Positions 56,011 to 64,000 of a DNA stretch of 64,000 nt are shown here, in pieces. Location of the stretch: assembly GCF_000943555.1 (NCBI RefSeq), contig NZ_JTDV01000001.1:806001-870000 (forward strand). Direction: 5' to 3'. The stretch comes from Neotamlana nanhaiensis (lineage in GTDB: Bacteria > Bacteroidota > Bacteroidia > Flavobacteriales > Flavobacteriaceae). The notes beneath the pieces are model-generated. The model worked only from the letters and a program-made list of their open reading frames with translations, was not told the origin of the DNA and did not search any database. The position numbers were made by a program, and so were the translations under genes. How positions within the stretch are numbered: the first letter of the stretch is position 1; every line of letters starts with the position of its first letter.

Positions 56011-57810
56011 ATGATAAAGCAACTAAAACAATTACTTTTAGCATCCACCATCCTTTTCGGAATTAACGCCACAAACGCACAACAACAAGAAGAAGTTGAG
56101 TTGTGGGAGAAAGTTCCAAACTCTATTGAAAACAAAGATTACCAAGAGCATTTCCGTACAAACTCAAAAGGAGAAGCCACTGGTATTTTGAAAGTTACAA
56201 ATCCGAGATTAAAAGTATTTTTAGCTGATAATAACGCTAATAGTAATGCGGCAGTTATTATTTGCCCTGGTGGCGGTTATGGTGTTTTATCGCACGATAA
56301 AGAAGGTGATAAAGTGGCCGAATGGCTTAATAGCATTGGTATTTCTGCATTCGTATTAAAATACCGTTTGCCTAGTGATATCATCATGAAAAACAAGACT
56401 ATCGGTCCGCTTCAAGATGTTCAAGAAGCTATTAGAACCGTAAGACGTAATGCCACAACTTGGAATATAAACCCAGAAAAAGTAGGCATTATTGGCTTTT
56501 CGGCTGGCGGCCATTTGGCTTCAACAGCTTCCACACATTATAATGATGATGTTTACAAACACGATAACATGAGTGCACGACCAGATTTTTCAATGTTGAT
56601 TTATCCAGTAATCTCAATGGAAGACGGTATAACTCACAATGGATCGAAAGTAAATCTTTTAGGCAAAAAGGTTTCAAAAGCATTAATTGAAAGCTACTCT
56701 AACGAAAAACAAGTTGATGCCAACACACCGCCTACAATTCTAATTCATGCCACCGATGATCACGCTGTTCCTGTAGAAAATTCAATTAATTACTATTTGG
56801 CTTTAAAAGAACATAAAGTTCCTGCCGAAATGCATATTTACGAAGATGGTGGCCATGGCTTTGGTTTAGGCAGAACAGGCACGCACACGAATTGGCCAAA
56901 AGCTTGCGAGCAATGGCTTATTGCTAATCATGTTATTCCAGAACCATCTGTTTATATGTTTTCGTACTTTAAAGGCAATGGGGAAGATGGATTACATTTT
57001 GCCTACAGCTTTGATGGTTATAAATTTACTACACTAAAAAACGACCAATCGTTTTTAACGCCAATGGTTGGGAAAGATAAATTAATGCGCGACCCTTGTA
57101 TTATTAAAGGCGGTGACGATTACTACCACATGGTTTGGACCGTAAGTTGGACCGATAAAGGTATTGGTTATGCCAAATCGAAAGACTTAATACATTGGTC
57201 GGAGCAAAAATTTATTCCAGTGATGGCACACGAACCAAATGCCAGAAATACTTGGGCGCCTGAGGTTACTTACAATCCTGAGACGAAAGACTATATTATT
57301 TACTGGGCAACTACTATTACTGGAAAATTCCCTGAAACTCAAATTGAAGACGATGCTGGATACAACCACAGAATGTATTACACCGTAACCAAAGATTTTG
57401 AAACCTTTAGCGACACTAAATTATTTTACGAACCAGGATTTAATGTGATTGATGCTACAATTCAAAAAGAAGGCGAAAAGTTTATTATGTTTTTAAAAGA
57501 TGAAACTAAAAAACCCGTTAGAAAAAATTTAAAATTGGCGTTTAGTGACAAATTAGAAGGTCCATACTCTAAAGCTAGTGAGCAAATTACTGGTAAATAT
57601 TGGGCAGAAGGACCAACAGCTATTAAGGTTGATGGTAAATGGACGGTTTACTTTGATAAATACACCGATCATAAATACGGTGCGGTACAATCGGCAGATT
57701 TAGAACATTGGGAAGATATTTCAGATAAAATTGAATTTCCAAAAGGCACCAGACACGGTACTATTTTTAAAGTACCTTTTTCGGTTTTTAAAGCCTTGGA
57801 AAGGCTATAA
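56011..57810 (+). CDS. Esterase-GH43 fusion enzyme
   Basis: This 599-residue protein has a signal peptide ending in ATNAQ and two enzyme domains. Residues of about 30-305 are an alpha/beta hydrolase: the oxyanion-hole CPGGGYG, the nucleophile GFSAGGHLAS (Ser164), the acid in ATDDHAVP (near 250) and the His in GGHGFG (near 280). Residues of about 312-590 are a GH43-like propeller (LMRDPCIIKGGDDYYHMVW, NTWAPEVTYNPETKDYIIYW, VIDATIQKEGEKFIMF, WAEGPTAIKVDGKWTVYF). The pair probably removes an acyl group and the adjacent sugar from a side chain, in the style of acetylxylan esterase/feruloyl esterase plus GH43 fusions; the bonds are unknown. It forms its own unit under element H. Confidence 0.87.
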   Translation: MIKQLKQLLLASTILFGINATNAQQQEEVELWEKVPNSIENKDYQEHFRTNSKGEATGILKVTNPRLKVFLADNNANSNAAVIICPGGGYGVLSHDKEGDKVAEWLNSIGISAFVLKYRLPSDIIMKNKTIGPLQDVQEAIRTVRRNATTWNINPEKVGIIGFSAGGHLASTASTHYNDDVYKHDNMSARPDFSMLIYPVISMEDGITHNGSKVNLLGKKVSKALIESYSNEKQVDANTPPTILIHATDDHAVPVENSINYYLALKEHKVPAEMHIYEDGGHGFGLGRTGTHTNWPKACEQWLIANHVIPEPSVYMFSYFKGNGEDGLHFAYSFDGYKFTTLKNDQSFLTPMVGKDKLMRDPCIIKGGDDYYHMVWTVSWTDKGIGYAKSKDLIHWSEQKFIPVMAHEPNARNTWAPEVTYNPETKDYIIYWATTITGKFPETQIEDDAGYNHRMYYTVTKDFETFSDTKLFYEPGFNVIDATIQKEGEKFIMFLKDETKKPVRKNLKLAFSDKLEGPYSKASEQITGKYWAEGPTAIKVDGKWTVYFDKYTDHKYGAVQSADLEHWEDISDKIEFPKGTRHGTIFKVPFSVFKALERL

Positions 57811-57837
57811 AATAAAACTTTAACTCTCATAAAGAAG

Positions 57838-57925
57838 CTGTCTAAAAAGTCGTTTTTTGTCAATCTGAACTTGTTTCAGATTCTGAAATAAATTCAGAAT
57901 GACAGATTTCACATTTTTTAGACAG
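57838..57925. repeat. Nested palindromic repeat (REP-like), possible terminator
   Basis: The outer arms CTGTCTAAAAA (57838-57848) and TTTTTAGACAG (57915-57925) enclose inner arms TGTCAATCTGAA (57858-57869) and TTCAGAATGACA (57893-57904), which in turn enclose TTTCAGA/TTCTGAAA (57874-57888). The inner part resembles intergenic repeats I recall from flavobacterial genomes. It sits between convergent genes, so it may also stop transcription from both sides. Confidence 0.6.
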
Positions 57926-57963
57926 TCTAATTTTTTATATACTCAAAAACACAGCCTTTCCTT

Positions 57964-59010
57964 TTAAATAGAGTTTCTATCAATAAAATTAAAATCTACT
58001 TTAACTTTTCCTTTCTTTTTATTTAAAATCATAGACGCGGCGGTTTCACCCATCATTTTAAAATCGGTTGAAATTACTGTAATCCCCAATAAATCTTTTA
58101 AAGGTGTATCATTATACGAAATAATACCAATTTCCTTTCCTAAAACAAATTCATCTTCACGCACTTGTTTTACGAGGTTTACTAAATCTGATTCTTCAAT
58201 AGTGATAAATAAATCTCCCTTTTTCAAAATGATATCGTCGTAAACTTCATTTAAAATTTCAAAATCTAAATTAAATTCACTGCAAAACTTTCTAAATCCA
58301 TGTAAAATTCGTCTCGGATACGGATATACCGAACTATCTGGATAAACCAAAAACAGTTTTTCGTATTTTTTAATTTTTTCGGCGCCTTCTTTTAAAGCAT
58401 TGTAAATATCATTTTCAAAATCTTGAGACACTTCAATAAATTTTCCATCAATATTTAATTTGGTATTATCTAAAATTACCAACCTATCCCTTGGCACATT
58501 TTTTATGGCTGCCAAAACTTTATCGGTAAAACTTACGTGACGTAAATCTTCGGTTTTAAAATGCGGCATAATCACATAATAATCGTAAGCCGATTTGTTT
58601 TTATCCATTAAATTTAAAAACAACGACTCGTCACAATGGTAAATATGTAACTCGGTATGCGAATTGGCACCTATACTATCAATAAACGAGTTATAAATAC
58701 GCATTTTATATGAACTCAGCTTATTTACTAAAAATAAAATATTGACTTTTGATATTAATTTGGTTCGCGTAATGTAATAGCCTTTACCTCGAATTGACGA
58801 AATGATATTGCGTTCTTTTAAAATGTTATACGCTTTTTCTACCGTATCACGCGATAAATAAAACTCTTCACTTAGCATATTTATCGATGGTATTTTTTGG
58901 TCGATGGTTAAGTTACCAACCGAAATATTATGAATTATAGAATCTACAATTTGTTGATATTTAGGAATTCTTGAATTTTCGTCAATTAATATAAACTTCA
59001 TTACTTCCAT
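57964..59010 (-). CDS. GntR-type regulator with sugar-binding C-domain, probable rhamnose regulator
   Basis: This 348-residue protein (a start at Met4, 59001, is equally likely) has an N-terminal winged helix of the GntR class: IPKYQQIVDSIIHNISVGNL, IPSINMLSEEFYLSRDTVEKAY, NIISSIRGKGYYI. From about residue 85 it has a LacI-type periplasmic-binding-protein domain (NILFLVNKLSSYKMRIYNSF, DYYVIMPHF, IGIISYNDTPLKDLLGITVIST). This AraR-like layout senses a sugar in the cytoplasm. It lies divergently next to the rhamnose catabolic operon, so rhamnose or a rhamnose phosphate is the likely ligand. GntR operators are usually palindromes, unlike the direct repeat at 59165, so its own target is unclear. 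Confidence 0.87.
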   Translation of the reverse strand: MEVMKFILIDENSRIPKYQQIVDSIIHNISVGNLTIDQKIPSINMLSEEFYLSRDTVEKAYNILKERNIISSIRGKGYYITRTKLISKVNILFLVNKLSSYKMRIYNSFIDSIGANSHTELHIYHCDESLFLNLMDKNKSAYDYYVIMPHFKTEDLRHVSFTDKVLAAIKNVPRDRLVILDNTKLNIDGKFIEVSQDFENDIYNALKEGAEKIKKYEKLFLVYPDSSVYPYPRRILHGFRKFCSEFNLDFEILNEVYDDIILKKGDLFITIEESDLVNLVKQVREDEFVLGKEIGIISYNDTPLKDLLGITVISTDFKMMGETAASMILNKKKGKVKVDFNFIDRNSI

Positions 59011-59164
59011 AATTCTTGGAGATGTTTTTAGATTTAAAACTTACACGAACGCAATGTTTTTCAACATTTAATATTCAAATAAACGGTCTTAAAATTAGTA
59101 TTCAAAATAAAAGTAAAATGAAATTTGACACATTTTTAACAATCTACATTAAATTTTAGTTAAA

Positions 59165-59209
59165 CGGGATAGTACAGGATAGAAACTTTTAATTGATAAC
59201 TTAATTTAG
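59165..59209 (+). promoter_or_regulatory. Regulon promoter element I, upstream of the rhamnose operon
   Basis: 59165-59182 reads CGGGATAGTACAGGATAG. The box TAATTTAG begins at 59202, with its TTTA one base nearer than in most copies. The start codon is 22 bp further. It ties sugar catabolism to the same control as the glycanases. Confidence 0.75.
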
Positions 59210-59231
59210 CTACACAAAATTTAAACAACTA

Positions 59232-61337
59232 ATGGACACACTAACAGAAAATTTTAAATACGTTGATTATTTATGGGACGATAAAAAAGCGGAAGCTTTA
59301 GGAGACGACCAAGTTGCTCTATTTTTATATCGTTCTAATATACTTGGAGCCGATTTAAGAATTACCAATTACGGCGGTGGTAATACCAGCTGTAAAACCA
59401 TAGAAAAAGATCCTTTAACAAACGAAGATGTTGAAGTAATGTGGGTAAAAGGTTCTGGTGGAGACATTGGTACTCTAACACGTTCTGGAATTGCGGGTTT
59501 ATACACAAACCGTTTACGCGATTTAAAAAATGTTTATGGCGGTTTAGATGATGAAGACAGAATGGTTGGTTTATTTAACCACTGTATTTACGATTTAGAT
59601 AGTAAAGCACCTTCTATTGATACACCTTTACACGGACTTTTACCTTTTAAACACATAGACCACTTACACCCAGATGCACTTATTGCCGTTGCTGCTGCAA
59701 AAGATAGCGAAAAAGTTACCAAAGAAATTTGGGGAGACACTATGGGATGGGTGCCATGGCAACGTCCTGGTTTCGATTTAGGTTTACAGTTAGAAAAATG
59801 CTTAAACGACAACCCTGGTATTCGTGGTATTGTTTTAGGTAGCCACGGGTTATTTACTTGGGGTGATACGTCGTATGAATGTTATATGAATAGTTTAGAA
59901 GTTATAGAAATGGCTTCAGACTATATCAACAAGAAAATTGAAGCTCAAGGCGAGGTTTTTGGCGGACAAAAAGTACAAAGTTTACCAAAAGAGGAGCGTT
60001 TAGAAAAAGCAGCGCAATTAATGCCTTTATTAAGAGGTTTATGTTCATCAGAAAACCGTATGATTGGTCATTTTTCTGATAGTGATGTGGTGATGCAATA
60101 CATTAATAGCAACGACCTTGAGCGTTTAGCGCCAATGGGAACGTCTTGTCCAGACCACTTTTTACGCACAAAAATTCAACCATTAGTACTAACACTTGAT
60201 GCTAACGAAGATTTAAGCAACGGTGCCGAAGTTTTAAAGAAATTAGAACCAGCATTCGAGCAATACAGACAAGAATACGCCGATTATTACAACACGTGCA
60301 AGCGTGATAATAGTCCTGCAATGCGTGATCCTAACCCGGTAATTATTATTTATCCAGGTGTTGGTATGTTTAGTTTTGCAAAAAACAAACAAACAACTCG
60401 TGTGGCTAGCGAATTTTACATCAACGCAATTAATGTAATGCGCGGTGCAGAGGCGATTACAGAATATACGTCTTTACCAAGACAAGAAGCTTTCGATATT
60501 GAATATTGGTTATTAGAAGAAGCTAAATTACAACGTATGCCAAAAGAGCAACCATTATCGCGTAAAGTAGCATTAGTTACTGGTGCTGGTGGTGGTATTG
60601 GTAAGGCTATTGCCGATAAACTAGCTGCCGAAGGTGCTAACGTTGTTTTAACTGATATTAACGAAGATGCACTTAAAGAAGCTAATGGAACGTACAAACG
60701 CGATGTTTCAACTTATGCTATTTGTGATGTAACTAACTACGAATCGATTGTAAACGCATACAAAAAAGCTTGTGTTGAGTTTGGTGGTGTAGATATTATA
60801 GTACACAGTGCTGGTTTAGCTATTTCTAAGCCAATTGAAGAAACTACTCAAAAAGACTGGGATATTTTACAAAATGTATTAGTAAAAGGTCAGTTCGAGC
60901 TAGCAAAAGCTGGTGTAGAAGTTATGCGTAAGCAAAACTTAGGTGGAAACTTTATAAGTATAGCAAGTAAAAACGGATTAGTTTCTGGTCCAAATAACGT
61001 AGGCTACGGTACTGCAAAAGCTGCACAACAACATATGTCGCGTTTATTAGCTGCCGAACTTGCTCCAGACAAAATACGTGTAAACGTAGTAAACCCAGAC
61101 GGTGTTATTGTTGGTAGTAAAATTTGGGAAGGCGCTTGGGCCGAAGGTCGCGCTAAAGCTTACGGTATTACTGTTGAAGAATTACCTGCACACTACGCAA
61201 AAAGAAATTTATTAAACGAAATTATTTATCCAGACGATATAGCTAACGGTGTTTTCTCATTAGTTGCTATATTAGACAAAACTACTGGAAATATTGTAAA
61301 TGTTGATGGTGGTATGGCCAATGCATTTGTAAGATAA
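59232..61337 (+). CDS. Bifunctional rhamnulose-1-phosphate aldolase/lactaldehyde dehydrogenase
   Basis: This 701-residue cytoplasmic protein is a fusion. The N-terminal part (about 20-400) is a class II aldolase (LRITNYGGGNTSCK, TPLHGLLPFKHIDHLHPDALIA, GIVLGSHGLFTWG; histidines for the metal). The C-terminal part (about 435-700) is a short-chain dehydrogenase with the nucleotide loop VTGAGGGIGKA (near 449), an active-site YGTAK and the closing GNIVNVDGGMANAF. This layout is known for the rhamnose pathway enzyme that splits L-rhamnulose-1-phosphate to dihydroxyacetone phosphate and L-lactaldehyde and oxidises the latter to lactate (RhaEW/YuxG type). It is first of the rha operon under element I. 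Confidence 0.92.
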   Translation: MDTLTENFKYVDYLWDDKKAEALGDDQVALFLYRSNILGADLRITNYGGGNTSCKTIEKDPLTNEDVEVMWVKGSGGDIGTLTRSGIAGLYTNRLRDLKNVYGGLDDEDRMVGLFNHCIYDLDSKAPSIDTPLHGLLPFKHIDHLHPDALIAVAAAKDSEKVTKEIWGDTMGWVPWQRPGFDLGLQLEKCLNDNPGIRGIVLGSHGLFTWGDTSYECYMNSLEVIEMASDYINKKIEAQGEVFGGQKVQSLPKEERLEKAAQLMPLLRGLCSSENRMIGHFSDSDVVMQYINSNDLERLAPMGTSCPDHFLRTKIQPLVLTLDANEDLSNGAEVLKKLEPAFEQYRQEYADYYNTCKRDNSPAMRDPNPVIIIYPGVGMFSFAKNKQTTRVASEFYINAINVMRGAEAITEYTSLPRQEAFDIEYWLLEEAKLQRMPKEQPLSRKVALVTGAGGGIGKAIADKLAAEGANVVLTDINEDALKEANGTYKRDVSTYAICDVTNYESIVNAYKKACVEFGGVDIIVHSAGLAISKPIEETTQKDWDILQNVLVKGQFELAKAGVEVMRKQNLGGNFISIASKNGLVSGPNNVGYGTAKAAQQHMSRLLAAELAPDKIRVNVVNPDGVIVGSKIWEGAWAEGRAKAYGITVEELPAHYAKRNLLNEIIYPDDIANGVFSLVAILDKTTGNIVNVDGGMANAFVR

Positions 61338-61364
61338 TATTAAAATTTAGTTTGTTTAGTTATA

Positions 61365-61406
61365 AAAACTTCCATAGCATAATTTTATATATGGGAGTTT
61401 TTTTTT
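61365..61406 (+). terminator. Hairpin between the aldolase and isomerase genes
   Basis: AAAACTTCCATA (61365-61376) pairs with TATGGGAGTTTT (61390-61401, one G-T pair) and is followed by Ts. It lies inside the rha operon, so it may lower expression of the isomerase and kinase relative to the aldolase. Confidence 0.65.
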
Positions 61407-61418
61407 AAAAATTCACCA

Positions 61419-62699
61419 ATGAAATTAAATAAAACACAAATACACGATATAAATCAAAAGGATTTAAAATCGCACGAGAGTGATTTTAACTATTTATCCG
61501 ATAAATTAACAAACAAAGGTCTTGATGTTAACAGCATTGTTTCTAAACTAAAAGATTTTCAAGTAGCTATTCCTAGTTGGGCTTTAGGTGCTGGAGGAAC
61601 ACGCTTTGGGCGCTTTTCGTTTTATGGAGAACCTTCTAGTTTAGAGCAAAAAATTGATGATATTGGCGTTATTCATGCATTAACGCAAACAGCTGGAGCT
61701 GTATCGCTTCATATTCCTTGGGATATTCCTTCAGATTATAACGCTATTAAAGAAAAAGCCGATGCGTTAAACATAAAGTTCGATGCCGTAAACTCGAATA
61801 CGTTTCAAGATCAAAAAGGTGCTCAAGAAACATACAAATACGGTTCGTTAAGTAATACGAGTAAAGCGGTTAGAGAACAAGCTATTCAGCATAATTTAGA
61901 TGTTATAAACATTGGAAACAAACTAGGTTCTAAAGCCTTAACCGTTTGGTTAGCCGATGGTTCTTGTTTTCCTGGACAAAATAATTTTCAAACAGCATTT
62001 CAAAACACACAAGATAGCTTAATTGATATTTACAAAGGATTACCAGACGACTGGAAAATGCTTGTAGAATACAAACCATACGAACCTAACTTCTACAGCA
62101 CCGTAATACAAGATTGGGGAGCTTCCTTAATGTTAGCTAATGGTTGTGGCGATAAAGCTTATACTTTGGTTGATTTAGGACACCATTTACCAAACTCTAA
62201 TATCGAGCAAATTGTTTCTATTCTTCAATTAAAAGGAAAATTAGGTGGTTTCCACTTTAACGATAGCAAATATGGCGACGACGATTTAACTGTTGGAAGC
62301 ATTAAACCTTATGCCCTATTCTTAATTTTTAACGAATTGGTTTACGGTATGGAAAACAACCCGCAAAACCCAGATTTAGCGTGGATGATTGATGCAAGCC
62401 ATAATGTAAAAGATCCGTTAGAAGATTTAATTCAATCCCTTGAAGCAATACAAGAAGCTTACGCGAAGGCGCTTTTAATTAATCAAGCCGATTTAAAAGC
62501 AGCCCAATTGCATCATGACGTTGTTAAGTGTCAAGAAATTTTACAAGATGCTTACCGTACCGATGTTCGTGCCTTATTACAACAAGCTCGGTTAGATGCT
62601 GGTGGCGCTTTAAGTCCTATTAACGCTTACCGCAACTTAAATGTAAGAAACGAACTTATAACAGAACGCGGTAAAAACACTGTTGCAACAGGTTTATAA
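61419..62699 (+). CDS. rhaI: L-rhamnose isomerase (RhaI type)
   Basis: This 426-residue cytoplasmic TIM-barrel isomerase is of the Pseudomonas stutzeri/RhaI type rather than the E. coli RhaA type. It shows VAIPSWALGAGGTRFGRF near the N-terminus, and the metal-ligand blocks LVEYKPYEPNFY, LVDLGHHLPN, GGFHFNDSKYGDDDL and WMIDASHNVKDPLEDLI. It converts L-rhamnose to L-rhamnulose. It follows the aldolase after 81 bp containing a hairpin and has no regulon element of its own. The kinase follows after 8 bp. Confidence 0.92.
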   Translation: MKLNKTQIHDINQKDLKSHESDFNYLSDKLTNKGLDVNSIVSKLKDFQVAIPSWALGAGGTRFGRFSFYGEPSSLEQKIDDIGVIHALTQTAGAVSLHIPWDIPSDYNAIKEKADALNIKFDAVNSNTFQDQKGAQETYKYGSLSNTSKAVREQAIQHNLDVINIGNKLGSKALTVWLADGSCFPGQNNFQTAFQNTQDSLIDIYKGLPDDWKMLVEYKPYEPNFYSTVIQDWGASLMLANGCGDKAYTLVDLGHHLPNSNIEQIVSILQLKGKLGGFHFNDSKYGDDDLTVGSIKPYALFLIFNELVYGMENNPQNPDLAWMIDASHNVKDPLEDLIQSLEAIQEAYAKALLINQADLKAAQLHHDVVKCQEILQDAYRTDVRALLQQARLDAGGALSPINAYRNLNVRNELITERGKNTVATGL

Positions 62700-62707
62700 T
62701 TATTTAT

Positions 62708-64000
62708 ATGATTGATGTAACTGCAGTTTTTGATATAGGTAAAACCAATAAAAAGTTTTTTCTGTTCGATAAAGACTTTAAAGAGGTTTACAAAGAATAC
62801 ATTTCGTTTGATGAAATTGAAGATGAAGACGGCCATCCAACCGAAAATTTATCCGAGTTGCAAAAATGGTTAAAAGGCGTTTTCGAAAACATTTTAAATG
62901 CTTCAGAATACAATATTAAAGCCATAAACTTTTCAACTTATGGTGCTAGTTTTGTGCATTTAGATGAAAACGGCGAAGCATTAACACCACTTTACAATTA
63001 CACCAAACCCTTAGATGAAGGTATTGTAAAATCTTTTATTGAAAAATATGGTCCAAAAGAAGATTTTCTAAAAAAAACAGGCTGTTTCGATTTAAGTTTG
63101 CTAAACTCTGGTTTACAACTATATTGGCTTAAACATAGCAAACCAGAAATCTTCAAGAAAATAAAATATTCGTTGCATTTGCCACAATATTTAAGCTATA
63201 TTTTTACAGGTATTCCGTTAAGCGAATACACCAGTATTGGTTGCCATACCGCCTTATGGGATTACACTAAAAAAGATTATCACCCATGGGTTTATAAGGA
63301 AGAATTACATAAAATTTTACCTCCAATAGTGTCAACCGAAACTAGCATTAACATGAACTATAACGGGAAACGCATTAAAATTGGTGTTGGTATTCACGAT
63401 AGTTCTTCAGCCTTATTGCCTTATGTGCGCAGCATAAAGAAAAAGTTTGTATTGGTGTCAACAGGTACTTGGAGTATTTCTCTAAATCCGTTTACCGAAA
63501 AGCCCATTTCCGAAAATGGTGAATCGATAAACTATATGCGAATTAACGGCAAACCAGTTAAAGCTACTCGTTTATTTTTAGGTAACGAATACAAAATTCA
63601 AGTTAAAAAATTAGATGAAAAATTTGGTGTAAAAGACAATTATCACAGAAGTGTAAAGTTCGATTACGATATTTATACAAAAATCAATAAAGACTTTAAA
63701 AACAGGTTTAAATGGGAAGGCTTTTCAACTGCAGATATGCCTACTGAAACGAGCATTCCACAAGAAACCTACGAAGAAGCTTACCATCAACTTATGACGG
63801 AATTGGTACTGCTTCAAATTAAAAGTATAAAAGATGTTATTGGCGACGATGCCATAAAACGCCTTTATGTTGATGGCGGATTTAGCGATAACGACCTGTA
63901 CATTAAACTATTATCACATCATTTTAGAGATAAAAAATTACGCACCACCGATTCTTCTTTAGGTTCGGCATTAGGTGCTGCAATTTCAATTTCAGACACG
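62708..64000 (+). CDS. Rhamnulokinase-type FGGY sugar kinase (cut by window end)
   Basis: The frame is open from the ATG at 62708 to the last base (431 codons) and continues beyond the window. It begins MIDVTAVFDIGKTNKKFFLFD, the phosphate-binding start of FGGY kinases, and has INFSTYGASFVHLDENG, GVGIHDSSSALLPYV, LVSTGTWSISLNPF and a second ATP-binding block LYVDGGFSDNDLYIKLL. Following rhamnose isomerase by 8 bp, it should phosphorylate L-rhamnulose at C1. Confidence 0.88.
   Translation, partial: MIDVTAVFDIGKTNKKFFLFDKDFKEVYKEYISFDEIEDEDGHPTENLSELQKWLKGVFENILNASEYNIKAINFSTYGASFVHLDENGEALTPLYNYTKPLDEGIVKSFIEKYGPKEDFLKKTGCFDLSLLNSGLQLYWLKHSKPEIFKKIKYSLHLPQYLSYIFTGIPLSEYTSIGCHTALWDYTKKDYHPWVYKEELHKILPPIVSTETSINMNYNGKRIKIGVGIHDSSSALLPYVRSIKKKFVLVSTGTWSISLNPFTEKPISENGESINYMRINGKPVKATRLFLGNEYKIQVKKLDEKFGVKDNYHRSVKFDYDIYTKINKDFKNRFKWEGFSTADMPTETSIPQETYEEAYHQLMTELVLLQIKSIKDVIGDDAIKRLYVDGGFSDNDLYIKLLSHHFRDKKLRTTDSSLGSALGAAISISDT

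Noticed and set aside
1-64000. Ulvan-degradation locus as the main explanation
   Set aside because: GH105, GH2, GH43, sulfatase and rhamnose genes fit ulvan, but PL1, two GH28, two CE12-type genes and a PL22-like lyase fit galacturonate-rich pectin better, and no ulvan lyase family was recognised.

Overview
The window is AT-rich DNA. It carries SusC/SusD outer-membrane pairs, many lipoproteins with a short signal and a cysteine, a hybrid two-component regulator, a type IX secretion C-terminus and promoters with a TAnnTTTR -7 box. This points to a member of the Bacteroidota, most likely a (probably marine) Flavobacteriaceae species. I see no rRNA, tRNA, CRISPR array or transposase. Nearly all of it is one large polysaccharide-utilisation region aimed at rhamnose- and uronate-rich pectin, most simply rhamnogalacturonan I (RG-I), followed by the L-rhamnose catabolic genes.

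Layout: (1) 1-8754, minus strand: an operon of GH28, a CBM9-like/PKD protein, a DUF4861 protein, a large DUF4450 protein, a GH43-like propeller and a lipoprotein cut by the window edge. (2) 8921-14616, plus: a CE12 esterase, a GH2 enzyme and a tandem double CE12 esterase, ended by a hairpin. A 3' remnant of a second GH2 gene lies in the gap that follows. (3) 15070-18069, plus: a secreted PL1 pectate lyase with a T9SS tail. (4) 18247-22578, plus: a hybrid two-component regulator. (5) 22624-32171, minus: a separate small locus of SusC, SusD, two surface lipoproteins and GH31. (6) 32641-46721, minus: GH2, rhamnose mutarotase, GH43-like, sulfatase, GH105, SusD, SusC and a second, N-terminally truncated SusD. 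(7) 46883-53747: PL22-like lyase (minus), then GH106, GH105 and GH28 (plus). (8) 53831-55852, plus: a Crp/Fnr regulator, an MdaB-like quinone reductase and a DJ-1/PfpI protein, which are not glycan genes. (9) 56011-57810, plus: an esterase-GH43 fusion. (10) 57964-64000: a GntR regulator (minus), then rhamnulose-phosphate aldolase/dehydrogenase, rhamnose isomerase and a rhamnulokinase cut by the window end (plus).

How it fits together: the surface PL1 cuts polygalacturonate; SusCD imports oligosaccharides; periplasmic CE12, GH28, GH105, GH106, GH2, GH43-like, PL22-like and sulfatase proteins strip side groups and cut the backbone; rhamnose is then anomerised, isomerised, phosphorylated and cleaved to dihydroxyacetone phosphate and lactaldehyde.

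The strongest unexplained signal is a shared promoter element found ten times. It is a direct repeat of about 10 bp (consensus CAGGATAGTA then CAGGATAG), followed 18-19 bp later by a TAnnTTTR-like -7 box, 15-110 bp before the first codon. It precedes nine glycan-degradation transcription units and the rhamnose catabolic operon, but not the GH31 locus or the redox genes. It looks like the operator of one activator that controls the whole pectin/rhamnose regulon. Two relics, a truncated susD and a GH2 tail, show that the locus has recently lost a susC and a GH2 gene.
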